This document shows positions 7,265 through 15,656 of a stretch of DNA of 50,416 bases, in pieces. A program made the translations under genes and the position numbers. The DNA is from Candidatus Babelota bacterium (lineage in GTDB: Bacteria; Babelota; Babeliae; Babelales; Babelaceae): assembly GCA_013288045.1 (NCBI GenBank), contig JABDCP010000007.1, positions 1 through 50,416 on the forward strand, read 5' to 3'. The notes beneath the pieces were generated by a model. The model searched no databases. It worked only from the letters and a program-made list of their open reading frames with translations, and had not been told where the DNA came from. The stretch's first letter is position 1. The number at the start of each line of letters is the position of its first letter.

Positions 7265-10200
7265 TTATTTAGAGCTGACAGGTTGGCCGATTTTGTCTTT
7301 TATCTGCTGGACACGCTGCAAAAGGCTTACTTGTCGAATAGTTGCTTGCTGAGTTTCCATTTTTGTTTTTGTAAGGAACTGTAGGTGCTCGGGAGCCTGC
7401 GCTGAAAACCCCCCATTCTTTTGTCGACTAGACGATTGCCTTGCGTTTATTTTTTCTCTAATAAGGGCCTGCAGGTCTTCTGGAGCATGCGCTAAAGCCT
7501 CCTGATATTTCTTTATTCCGAGTGGGATATCGGTTGGCACGCCAGTACAGTAGTAGTCGCCAAGGCTTATAAGGACTTGGGCTCGTATAGTTCTACTGCC
7601 ACCTCTGTCGAGAACGGTAAGCGCTTTTTCGTACCAATAAGTCGGAGGGTGTTGGTTACACCGGTATCTGAGGTCACCAAGGTTAAGTAGAGCTTGAGCT
7701 TCTAGATTTGTATTATCACCGTTAGTAAGCATGGCAAGCGCTGCTAGGTACCATTGACCGCTGTGGGTATGAGTTGCATCTAAATATCTCACCCGACCAA
7801 GACCCATGCATGCGGTAGCTCGTAATACGTTATCACCATTATCGCCAAGTATCCTGAGTGCTTCTAGATACCAATGAGAGCTATTAGCATATTCATTATG
7901 TATACCTCTATACTGACCATTACCAAGAGCAAGGCAAGCTTGTACTCGGAGACGTATAGTACCGTCGTTACCTAGGATTCTGAGCGCATCTAAGAACCAG
8001 TCAGCCTGAGTTTTGTGAGTATCATCGACGTAGTCTGTTTCCCCAAGACCCATAAGGGCTTCAGCATAGAGGTCATGATCGTTATCTCTATCGAGCATGG
8101 TGAGAGCATGGAGATACCATTGAACTTGTGTATGTCGAGAATCAGTATAGTTGGTATTGCCAAGTTCTATACACGCTTGGGCTCGAAGCCCTCTATTGCC
8201 AGTATCACCTAGGGTATTGAGTGCAGCGAGGAACCATGCAGCTCGAGTTTGGTGGGTTTCGTCGGTATAGTTTAGCTTACCAAGTTCAATCAGTGCTTGA
8301 GCTCGTAGAGCTGTGTCGCCATTATTAACGAGTCTCTTGAACTTATCAAGACGTATAATACGGGATTTGTCACGCTCAACATAGATCTGAGCCTGGTCTA
8401 ACTTTTGCTGAATGTTGTCTTTCGTTTCTTCTGATGCATAGGCTAAAGCCTGCTGATAAAAGGATACGCCTTGTGCGTTATTACCTGTCCTGCAGTGGTG
8501 ATTTCCAAGTCCGATCAGCGCGTGAGCACGTACAGTTTTATCACCTGTATCTCCTAGTTTTTTGAGAGCATCGTGGTACCATTGAGCATGATCTGGATGG
8601 GTCCTATCGGTATATTGGATATTACCAAGACCGATAAGAGCTTGAGCCTGAAGATCGTGCTCACCGTCATTACCCAACACATCGAGTGCCTTTAGATACC
8701 ATGTACTTCGCTCTTTGTCCTTCTCGACATAATGAGCATTGCCAAGGCCAATGAAAGCTTTTGCTTGAACATCTCTATCGCCATCTTCGCCAAGAACTCT
8801 CAACGCATCGAGGAACCACTCAGCATTATACGCATGTGCTTCGTCAACATACCGAGCGTTACCAAGACCGATAAGAGCTCGTGCTTGTAAGTTCTTTTCG
8901 CGATCCTTGCCAAGTACGGAGAGTGCATCAACATACCATTGAGCATGGCTCGTATGTGTATTGTCGGTATATCGAGCATTGCCCAGCCCAATAAGTGCTT
9001 GAGCAGCGATTTCAGGGGAGGCGCTTTGGCTGAGTAGAGAGAGTGCTTTCAGATACCAATGAGCTTGTCCTCCACTATGGAAATATTTGCCATTGCCAAG
9101 GCCAATAAGAGCCTTTGCCTGGAGTACTGGATCACCATCATTTTCGAGGAGCTTTAGTGCTTGAACAAACCAGTAATTCTTATCATGTGTCTTATTACTA
9201 TATTTTTTATTGCCAAGCCCAATAAGCGCTCGTGCTCGAAGATCGTTACTGCCGCTTGTGCCGAGCACCTCTAGTGCATCGAGGTACCAATCAACTTCTT
9301 TAGGATGGGCTCTGTCAGTATATCCCCAATTTGCAAGTCTAATAAGAGCTTGTGCTCGGACGGTTATATCCTTATCTTCCTTGAGAATGAGAAGGGTATT
9401 TAGGTCTGTATCACTGCTCGTGTAAACCGAGCCGCCACGTATAATCTCCTGTGAACGGTCTATCTTTTCCTGAATGGAAGGATGCATTTCTGCAGGGGCA
9501 CACGTTAAAGCTTGCTGAAAATAGGTTATTCCTTTGGCGTTAACCCTTTGTCCACAATAATAGTTACCAAGACCGACAAGAGCTTGAGCATATACGGCAC
9601 CGTGCGATTCTGCTTCAAGTACCATAAGTGCTTCTTGGTACCATATGGCTTGTGTTGGATGTTCCTTATCAACATATCTAGAATTCCCCAGGCCAATCAG
9701 AGCCTGGGCCCGAAGGGTACTGATCCCACTCTTACCCAGTATCTGGAGTGCTTCTCTAAACCATGAGGATTGGTCACGTTTTTTGGTGGTGTAGTGAGCG
9801 TTTCCAAGTCCAATGAGAGCCTGCGCATAAAGACTTCTATCCCCGTCGTCGCCAAGAATTGTGAGAGCTTCTAGAAACCACTGCTCACTTGGCCACATCT
9901 CATCATTAACATATCGCGTATTGCCTAGGCCAATACAAGCCTCAGCTTGTAAATCTCTGGTGCCTTCTTTGCTAAGAGTATTTCGAGCATCTACGTACCA
10001 ATCAGCCTGTCTTGGGTGTTGAGCATCAGTATGTCTGGCATGGCCAAGTCTCATAAGAGTTTGCCCTTTGAGATCTCTGTCCTCCTCTTTGTCCAATAAG
10101 CCGAGCGCATCTACATACCACTGAACGTAGTTTTGGCCAGTATCATGGGGTTCTTTGGCATTACCAAGGCCGATGCAGGCTCGTGCTAGTAGTTCTTTAT

Positions 10201-11479
10201 CGCCATTTTTACCTAGTAGTGCAAGGGCCTCGAGATACCAGAAATGACTTTTGGGATGCGTATCATCAGTATGTCTGACATTGCCAAGGCCGATGAAAGC
10301 TTGGGCCTGTAGGTTACTATTGCCATCTTTGCCTAGCAAATCGAGCGCGTTCAGATACCATTGGGCATCGGTGCTAAGCTTACTATCAGTATTATCAGTA
10401 TATTTGGCGTTACCAAGGCCAATGCAGGCTCGTGCTCGGAGGTCTTTGTCACCATTTTCGCCTAGTAGTGCAAGGGCCTCGAGATACCAGGAATGACTTT
10501 TGGGATGAGTATCATCAATATACTTGACGTTACCAAGTCCCATGAGTGCCTGAGCCCTTAGATTTTTGTCGCCGCGGGGACCGAGTACTTGAAGAGCCTG
10601 CTGAAACCAATATTCACGTCCTTTTTTTTTATCAGTACAGCGAGCATTGCCAAGACCAATAAGAGCTGCTGCTCGTAGTGTTATATCACCGTCTTGGCCA
10701 AGTTCGTCAAGGGCTTCACGGTACCACTGTGCGTGGTTTTTATGCTTTTTATCGGTGTATCTGGCGTTGCCAAGGCCGATATATGCTTTTGCTTTGAGCT
10801 CGGTATCACTGTAGATGGTTAACGCTTCGAGAGCTTCTACAAACCACTGGGCATCTGTCTGATGCGCTTCATCTTTATAGTATGCGTTGCCAAGGCTGAT
10901 AAGAGATTGAATAAAGATCTTCATATCCTTACCGTTGGAGGACCATTGTCGTGCTTTGAGATACCATGCTATTCCTTGATTAGGATCTTTTAGTGTGTAG
11001 TAATAGTGGTAGCCCAAGTAATAGAGTGATTTGCCATATGCTGAGGTAGTGCGACCCCACTCTTCAGCCTTCATAGCCCAGTCCTGAGCTTCTGATAACT
11101 GGCCGTTTCTTTGCATAATTTTTGCAAGGCATCGAGCACTATGCGTTTTGATAGAGAGAGAAGAGCTTTGTTCCGTAAGTAGCTCAAAGATTTGGGTAGA
11201 AAAAGATATTGCTTCTTGATGGTCAAAGAGGTGTCGGTATTCATTAGCAATCGTATACCAGGTTTCACAATTTTTTCTCAGAGAGTCTTCTTCTGCAAGA
11301 AGTGTGTGATGCAGATGCAGCATGTTCTGAAGTTCATTGGGTGTAAGCAAGCTATACTCGCACTTTTGGGGAGCAACAAGGACAACTCTTTTTTTGAGAA
11401 CTGATACGGACGAAGGCAAAGTTTGCTGAGGGGTGGCAAGCAATCCTACTAGTATGACAACATAAGAAGGTCTTATCAT
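7265..11479 (-). CDS. Giant secreted TPR/Sel1-like solenoid protein with about 27 tandem repeats
   Basis: 1404 residues from an ATG at 11479, with AGGA about 10 nt upstream. An N-terminal signal-like segment (MIRPSYVVILVGLLATPQQT) is followed by a TPR-like region to about residue 190. About 27 repeats of 38-42 residues come next, with consensus RAQALIGLGNxRYTD..H......WY..AL..LG..GD..L. The repeats fall into three blocks (12, 8 and 7 units). Each block closes with a variant unit containing YYC/HHC, YFQQAL and a Gln/Lys-rich helix (APAEMHPSIQEKI, ASEETKDNIQQKL, APEDLQALIREKI). TPR and Sel1 solenoids bind proteins; a secreted one of this size in a host-associated bacterium is a candidate surface or effector protein, but that role is inference. 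There is no catalytic motif. The monocistronic layout gives no pathway clue. Confidence 0.85.
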   Translation of the reverse strand: MIRPSYVVILVGLLATPQQTLPSSVSVLKKRVVLVAPQKCEYSLLTPNELQNMLHLHHTLLAEEDSLRKNCETWYTIANEYRHLFDHQEAISFSTQIFELLTEQSSSLSIKTHSARCLAKIMQRNGQLSEAQDWAMKAEEWGRTTSAYGKSLYYLGYHYYYTLKDPNQGIAWYLKARQWSSNGKDMKIFIQSLISLGNAYYKDEAHQTDAQWFVEALEALTIYSDTELKAKAYIGLGNARYTDKKHKNHAQWYREALDELGQDGDITLRAAALIGLGNARCTDKKKGREYWFQQALQVLGPRGDKNLRAQALMGLGNVKYIDDTHPKSHSWYLEALALLGENGDKDLRARACIGLGNAKYTDNTDSKLSTDAQWYLNALDLLGKDGNSNLQAQAFIGLGNVRHTDDTHPKSHFWYLEALALLGKNGDKELLARACIGLGNAKEPHDTGQNYVQWYVDALGLLDKEEDRDLKGQTLMRLGHARHTDAQHPRQADWYVDARNTLSKEGTRDLQAEACIGLGNTRYVNDEMWPSEQWFLEALTILGDDGDRSLYAQALIGLGNAHYTTKKRDQSSWFREALQILGKSGISTLRAQALIGLGNSRYVDKEHPTQAIWYQEALMVLEAESHGAVYAQALVGLGNYYCGQRVNAKGITYFQQALTCAPAEMHPSIQEKIDRSQEIIRGGSVYTSSDTDLNTLLILKEDKDITVRAQALIRLANWGYTDRAHPKEVDWYLDALEVLGTSGSNDLRARALIGLGNKKYSNKTHDKNYWFVQALKLLENDGDPVLQAKALIGLGNGKYFHSGGQAHWYLKALSLLSQSASPEIAAQALIGLGNARYTDNTHTSHAQWYVDALSVLGKDREKNLQARALIGLGNARYVDEAHAYNAEWFLDALRVLGEDGDRDVQAKAFIGLGNAHYVEKDKERSTWYLKALDVLGNDGEHDLQAQALIGLGNIQYTDRTHPDHAQWYHDALKKLGDTGDKTVRAHALIGLGNHHCRTGNNAQGVSFYQQALAYASEETKDNIQQKLDQAQIYVERDKSRIIRLDKFKRLVNNGDTALRAQALIELGKLNYTDETHQTRAAWFLAALNTLGDTGNRGLRAQACIELGNTNYTDSRHTQVQWYLHALTMLDRDNDHDLYAEALMGLGETDYVDDTHKTQADWFLDALRILGNDGTIRLRVQACLALGNGQYRGIHNEYANSSHWYLEALRILGDNGDNVLRATACMGLGRVRYLDATHTHSGQWYLAALAMLTNGDNTNLEAQALLNLGDLRYRCNQHPPTYWYEKALTVLDRGGSRTIRAQVLISLGDYYCTGVPTDIPLGIKKYQEALAHAPEDLQALIREKINARQSSSRQKNGGFSAQAPEHLQFLTKTKMETQQATIRQVSLLQRVQQIKDKIGQPVSSK

Positions 11480-11873
11480 GAAGTATCGTCCTAATTAATT
11501 TTATACTTATTAATTTTATGAAAACGTACAGAGGATGTCATATTTATTAAAATATGGCAAATGTGTCTATCTGGAGCCTTTACAGGAGCTGAAAGAATGT
11601 TCACCTTAAGAGAGTATCTTCTTTGGTGATAGTTTGTCGAGTTTTTTGGGTACTTGTAAGCATGCATTAGATGTGTTTATAATTTCTACGTTTTTTTAGT
11701 CTGCAGGAATAAGGCTTTTCCTAGGTCTGTACGAGAAATAGAAAGATCTTAGAAAATCTTATAACGGTGAGTTTTTTATTTTTTCACGGGAATAGCCCAT
11801 GCTGGAGGATTCGAGGATTCTTCCGAATGCTGAGACAACTTCACAATTGAATCGTACTGCTGAAGCTTTCTTC
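11480..11873. other. Intergenic region with repeat copy; no gene seen
   Basis: AT-rich leader of the TPR gene (minus strand) next to its start, including a TATAAA box about 25-30 bp upstream of the ATG with a poor -35. The central part (11556-11690) is related to 13491-13640 on the other side of the ATPase gene. No frame of convincing coding character is present. Confidence 0.5.
11556..11690 (+). repeat. Diverged intergenic repeat flanking the ATPase gene, copy 1
   Basis: It begins GGCAAATGTG, passes GAG.CCT.TA.AGGAG, TTTTTTGGGTAC and ends GTGTTTATAATTTCTA. The same landmarks occur in the same order and on the same strand at 13491-13640. The two copies have many small differences and indels, so this is an old duplication of unknown origin, possibly remnants of a gene. 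Confidence 0.55.
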
Positions 11874-13238
11874 CTAAGCGAGTAAACGATGAATTTCTCC
11901 GAGCAGATAAAATGGGATAGACCTGAGTTCATAACGAACTGTCGTACTTGCCGTGCTTTTAAACTCTATCTGTGAGATGTTCGGAATTCCAGAACAGACG
12001 CGCACTGCTTTTGAAAGCTTTTTGAGTTCCATAAAAACATGTAGCGATTTGAGCGACCCTGTAGCTCCAGCCTTAACCTCGATAGGAACCGGCAAAGTTC
12101 CTTGAGCAATGACGTAATCTATTTCGGCTGAAGCACCCTTTTCTTGATGCAGCCTTACCCAATAATATAGCTGAGGATTTTGAGTTAGCGGAAATACTGT
12201 TCTTAGAAGCTGTCCAGTAACCTGCTCTGCTATGGCACCTTTATTAACGAGGGTGAGATCCTCGGTAGACCCAATTTGCGTCAGTGAAAGTTCGAGAGAT
12301 GCAGAACAAAGTCCTACATCGACAAAGATAACTTTCAAAAATTTTTCATTAATCTCTGCTGCTAGAGGAACTCCATTAGCAGCGGTGCTGTGCACTATAT
12401 GACATAGGCGAGCTTTTTGTAATGCAGTAAGAGCCCGTTGCACAGCATAGAGAGGTGCTGCCTTATCAACATGGCTATACACAAATTTTTCCCCAAGAGA
12501 CCGCGGAATAAAATGTATCATTTTATTCATAAGCTCAGGAGAGACTTTTGCTCCATATTTGGTAAAATCTTCTCTATACGTGGAGACTATCCTTCGATGA
12601 ACACGTCCAACTTCTTCAAGAGACCGTGTTTCTATCCATTTTTCTATTGCCGCAGGCATCCCCCCAACTATGATATATTCATGAAAGAGGCTTGTAAGCT
12701 GTTGATGCGCAATGGAAGGGAGCTCATCTCCCCATTGAAAATTCTTGATTAATCTTACGAAACCATTTTTCTGATGGGCCATCAAGAACTCTTCAAATGA
12801 TAGCGGCTCTAAATATAAGTATTCGATTCGACCGACTGGCACGCTCATAACGTAGGTACCTAGAGCAAATTCCAAAAGTGATCCTGCAGATATAACAGGC
12901 AATTCTGGCATCATCTCGGCAAACCAGCGTAACTTCGCAATAACATGCGGCTTTGCTTGAATCTCATCTATAAAAAGAAGAGCTTTGGAGGGATCAACTT
13001 TTCTATTGAGTATATCTTCAATGCTGAGCAAAACGGCTTTAGGATCATTCTTTACAAAAAGTGATTCCAATTCTGGTTCAAGTTCGAGGTTGAGTTCTAT
13101 GAGATCACGGTTCTCAAGCTCAGCCAAGCGCCTTACCACCCAGGTTTTTCCTACTTGCCGGGCCCCTCTAATAATCAAGGGTAGCCGCCCTTTCTCATGA
13201 AGCCAACGATGTAAAAATGTAAGCGCAGTTCTTTCCAT
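11874..13238 (-). CDS. AAA-family ATPase with DUF4143 (AAA_14) domain
   Basis: 454 residues from the ATG at 13238, which has an AAGGA ribosome site 8 nt upstream. The frame stays open to 13388, but that extension runs through an inverted-repeat element and is probably untranslated. The Walker A motif GARQVGKT is at about 25-32, the Walker B motif LLFIDEIQ ends in D91-E92, and a sensor-like SAGSLLEFAL follows. A winged-helix/nuclease-like C-terminal part (DUF4143) contains YYWVRLHQEKGASAEIDYVI and PIEVKAG, resembling the PD-(D/E)xK core often seen in this family. Such ATPases are widespread in accessory regions of bacteria and archaea, often in multiple copies; their role is poorly understood. 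Gene and leader are bracketed by two related intergenic repeats, suggesting insertion or a mobile past. Confidence 0.85.
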   Translation of the reverse strand: MERTALTFLHRWLHEKGRLPLIIRGARQVGKTWVVRRLAELENRDLIELNLELEPELESLFVKNDPKAVLLSIEDILNRKVDPSKALLFIDEIQAKPHVIAKLRWFAEMMPELPVISAGSLLEFALGTYVMSVPVGRIEYLYLEPLSFEEFLMAHQKNGFVRLIKNFQWGDELPSIAHQQLTSLFHEYIIVGGMPAAIEKWIETRSLEEVGRVHRRIVSTYREDFTKYGAKVSPELMNKMIHFIPRSLGEKFVYSHVDKAAPLYAVQRALTALQKARLCHIVHSTAANGVPLAAEINEKFLKVIFVDVGLCSASLELSLTQIGSTEDLTLVNKGAIAEQVTGQLLRTVFPLTQNPQLYYWVRLHQEKGASAEIDYVIAQGTLPVPIEVKAGATGSLKSLHVFMELKKLSKAVRVCSGIPNISQIEFKSTASTTVRYELRSIPFYLLGEIHRLLA

Positions 13239-13287
13239 ATAACATTCCTTTACGAGTCTTAGTATAGCTTCCTTTTTAAGCAGAGTC

Positions 13288-13373
13288 AAAAAACACCCCC
13301 GTGATTTTTGAAAAATATGAGAAATCACGGGGGTGTTTTTTGAGTTTTTTGCAAAAACACCCCCGTGGTTTTT
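13288..13373. repeat. Three-arm repeat (perfect 20-bp inverted repeat plus a third direct arm) upstream of ATPase gene
   Basis: Arm 1 (13288-13307) and arm 2 (13322-13341) are perfect 20-bp reverse complements with a 14-nt loop; the core is CACCCCCGTG. Arm 3 (13353-13373) repeats arm 1 with one change (CACCCCCGTGG). Arm 2 can therefore pair with either arm 1 or arm 3, giving two mutually exclusive hairpins. It lies 50 bp upstream of the ATPase start in its transcript, and a T-rich run flanks the arms. An attenuator-like leader or a small repeat element are the main readings. Confidence 0.75.
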
Positions 13374-13490
13374 AACTGCTCTTAACATTATTATTTAAAA
13401 TGCTTCATTGGTAAGGTAATGTTGATGGTATGGATTCGGAGTTTTCTCTGTCATGGGTCTTTATGGCGCTTGCATGAAAATCAGAACAGG

Positions 13491-13640
13491 GGCAAATGTG
13501 CTTAGTTGGATCCTATAGGAGTCCTGACATGACATTCAATTTAAAGGTATCATCTGTCAAGAAGGGTTGCCGAATTTTTGGGGAGTACTTTGGGTATACC
13601 TCTACTGAAGATTCGCTGGTGTTTATAATCTCTATGCTTC
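13491..13640 (+). repeat. Diverged intergenic repeat flanking the ATPase gene, copy 2
   Basis: Counterpart of 11556-11690. This copy contains a short open frame from the ATG at 13530 reading CRIFGEYFGYTSTEDS, while copy 1 has FVEFFGY in a broken frame. That raises the possibility that both are pseudogene fragments of the same small gene. Confidence 0.55.
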
Positions 13641-13714
13641 GTGAGCCAGCTTGAGTAAGACGTTACAGAATCAGAGCCATTGAAAAGCCAGAATAACTCT
13701 TGAGATAGCCATGA

Positions 13715-13743
13715 TTGCCGCAAAGCGAGTAGTATGATATACT
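13715..13743 (+). promoter_or_regulatory. Putative sigma70-type promoter for the ABC-F gene
   Basis: -35 TTGCCG (13715-13720), 17-bp spacer, -10 TATACT (13738-13743), about 70 bp upstream of the ABC-F ATG. Confidence 0.5.
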
Positions 13744-13811
13744 AGGCATGAGAATAAATCAAACGTTTGAAGTAGGTACGTATATAAAAAGCTATTAGAT
13801 GAGCATTCCTT

Positions 13812-15656
13812 ATGATTTACATTACTAACGCCCATCTTTCCTATGCTGGGCAGACAATTTTCGACGAACTGACTTTTACCTGTGGTGACGGCCAACGAAT
13901 TGGGCTCCTGGGGCGTAATGGCTCAGGCAAATCAACCCTTTTAAAGGTTATTTCTGGCCTGATTAAGCTTGATGAGGGGTCGGTGACCATCGATAAGTAT
14001 GCCAAAGTAGGATATATGCCTCAAGAAGTGGTTATGATGTCTGATAAATCGGTCTTTGAGGAGATATTAACTGCTTCAAAAGCATATCAAGCCCTCATAT
14101 ATGAAAAAGTAGCTCTGGAAAAACAGATGGAGACTTCTGCCGATGAAGCCTTGGTGAGCCGGTATGCTGAATTGCTCGAGCAGTATTCCACACTAGATGT
14201 AGCGCGTGCTAAGGAATCAGCAGAAAAGATTCTCAAAGGGCTTGGATTTACTCCAAAGGGATTCGAGCAACCTGTTGCTGAGCTCAGTGTCGGATGGAAG
14301 ATGCGACTTGTTCTTGCAAAGCTTCTATTAGAAGATGCCGATTTTTATCTCTTTGACGAACCGACTAACCATCTTGATTTGCCGGCAAAGGAATGGTTCT
14401 TCGACTTTTTAAAGCAGGGTTCCTTTGGCTATTTACTCGTTTCTCATGATCGCCATTATCTTGATAAGGCGTGTGATGGAATTCTTGCCTTAGAAAAAGG
14501 AACGGCGACCTACTTTGTGGGAAACTACACCCAATACGTAGCTGCCGAGAAAGAACGAAGAGAGAATCTTGAAAAGTCTCATGCCAGACAGCAAAAAGAG
14601 ATAGCGCAAAAAAAAGCGACCATTGAAAGATTCCGGGCAAAGGCATCAAAGGCCCGTATGGCTCAATCGATGGAAAAGCAGCTTAATAAAATAGAAGTGA
14701 TCGAACTTGAGCCTCTTGAACCTACCATCTCATTACGGTTCCCACCTGCAGTGCGTTCTGGGGATGTTGCTCTGACAATTCAAAAAGTTCAGTACTCCTT
14801 TGATGAGAGACTCTTATTTAAAAATGCCTTTGGAACGATTAAGCGTGGAGAGAAGGTTGCCCTCATAGCTCCTAATGGAACGGGTAAAACGACGCTCTTT
14901 AATATCCTTACAGGATCCTATCCATTGCAAGGAGGCGACGTTACCTTTGGACATAATGTTACGACAGCGATATTTGAGCAAGATCAGTTAAAGGCCCTCG
15001 ATCCTGAAAAGACTGTCTTTGAGGAAGTATTGGATTCAGTTGAGATACCAGATTCGATCGTTCGCTCCTTCTTAGGGTCATTCTTATTCAGTAACGATTC
15101 GGTGAAGAAAAAGATAAGTGTGTTAAGTGGTGGTGAACGTAATCGTGTTGCCATGGTGAAAGTGCTGCTTAAAAAGGCGAACTTCTTACTCCTTGACGAA
15201 CCGACGAACCATCTTGATCTCTTTGCCAAAGAGGTTCTCTTGCAGGCATTGCAACAATACAATGGGACGATGCTTTTTGTATCTCATGATCATTCATTTT
15301 TGCAAAATTTAGCGACACGTATCTGGGTGCTTACCCCCGATGGCATCATCGATCATCTTGGCACGTATGAATCCTATCTTGAGGAGAAGCGGTTACAGGA
15401 AAATCCTCCGATTGAGCATGCTTCAAAAAAACATTCACCCGAGAAGATAGCAAAAGATCATAGCCAAACAAAGAGGCTGATGAACCTTGAGCAGTCTATT
15501 CTTCGCCAAGAAAAGCAGATAGCTTCCTTGGAGAATACATTTGCTGGATTGACCTTTGGTTCGAAGGAATATGATACGGCAGTCATGACTCTTAAGCAAT
15601 CACAGCGGAAGCTTGCTACCTTGACCCAAGAATGGGAAGAGCTTACTCGAAGCTAA
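13812..15656 (+). CDS. ABC-F family ATP-binding protein (translation-factor type)
   Basis: 614 residues with two ABC ATPase domains in tandem and no membrane segments. Domain 1 has Walker A GRNGSGKST (34-42), signature LSVGW (158-162, a variant of LSGGQ) and Walker B YLFDEPTNHLD. A charged linker follows near 240-300 (the ABC-F P-site tRNA interaction motif region, KKATIERFRAKASKA). Domain 2 has APNGTGKTT, LSGGERNRV and LLLDEPTNHLD. The last 70 residues are a basic coiled coil, as in Uup/YdiF-type members. ABC-F proteins act on the ribosome (EttA-like) or give ribosome protection; the subfamily cannot be fixed by eye. Its 3' end overlaps the convergent EamA gene by 14 bp. Confidence 0.93.
   Translation: MIYITNAHLSYAGQTIFDELTFTCGDGQRIGLLGRNGSGKSTLLKVISGLIKLDEGSVTIDKYAKVGYMPQEVVMMSDKSVFEEILTASKAYQALIYEKVALEKQMETSADEALVSRYAELLEQYSTLDVARAKESAEKILKGLGFTPKGFEQPVAELSVGWKMRLVLAKLLLEDADFYLFDEPTNHLDLPAKEWFFDFLKQGSFGYLLVSHDRHYLDKACDGILALEKGTATYFVGNYTQYVAAEKERRENLEKSHARQQKEIAQKKATIERFRAKASKARMAQSMEKQLNKIEVIELEPLEPTISLRFPPAVRSGDVALTIQKVQYSFDERLLFKNAFGTIKRGEKVALIAPNGTGKTTLFNILTGSYPLQGGDVTFGHNVTTAIFEQDQLKALDPEKTVFEEVLDSVEIPDSIVRSFLGSFLFSNDSVKKKISVLSGGERNRVAMVKVLLKKANFLLLDEPTNHLDLFAKEVLLQALQQYNGTMLFVSHDHSFLQNLATRIWVLTPDGIIDHLGTYESYLEEKRLQENPPIEHASKKHSPEKIAKDHSQTKRLMNLEQSILRQEKQIASLENTFAGLTFGSKEYDTAVMTLKQSQRKLATLTQEWEELTRS

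Larger units (their letters stand above)
13239..13811. other. Long intergenic region: inverted-repeat leader, repeat copy 2 and ABC-F promoter
   Basis: No gene seen. From left to right it holds the 5' leader of the ATPase (minus strand) with the three-arm repeat at 13288-13373, the second copy of the flanking repeat (13491-13640), and a good plus-strand promoter for the ABC-F gene (13715-13743). Confidence 0.6.

Noticed and set aside
6806-7352. Three short plus-strand frames between the hydrolase and the TPR gene
   Set aside because: They run through gene debris or antisense to the TPR gene, have no ribosome sites and no consistent protein pattern.
7265-11479. Regular DNA repeats of about 120 bp that could be mistaken for a CRISPR or satellite array
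   Set aside because: The repeats are in frame throughout one long coding sequence with a signal peptide and vary at synonymous positions; they encode solenoid units.
13236-13388. 50-residue N-terminal extension of the AAA ATPase
   Set aside because: It is encoded by the inverted-repeat element, lacks a ribosome site and has no family similarity; the ATG at 13238 has AAGGA and starts the conserved domain.
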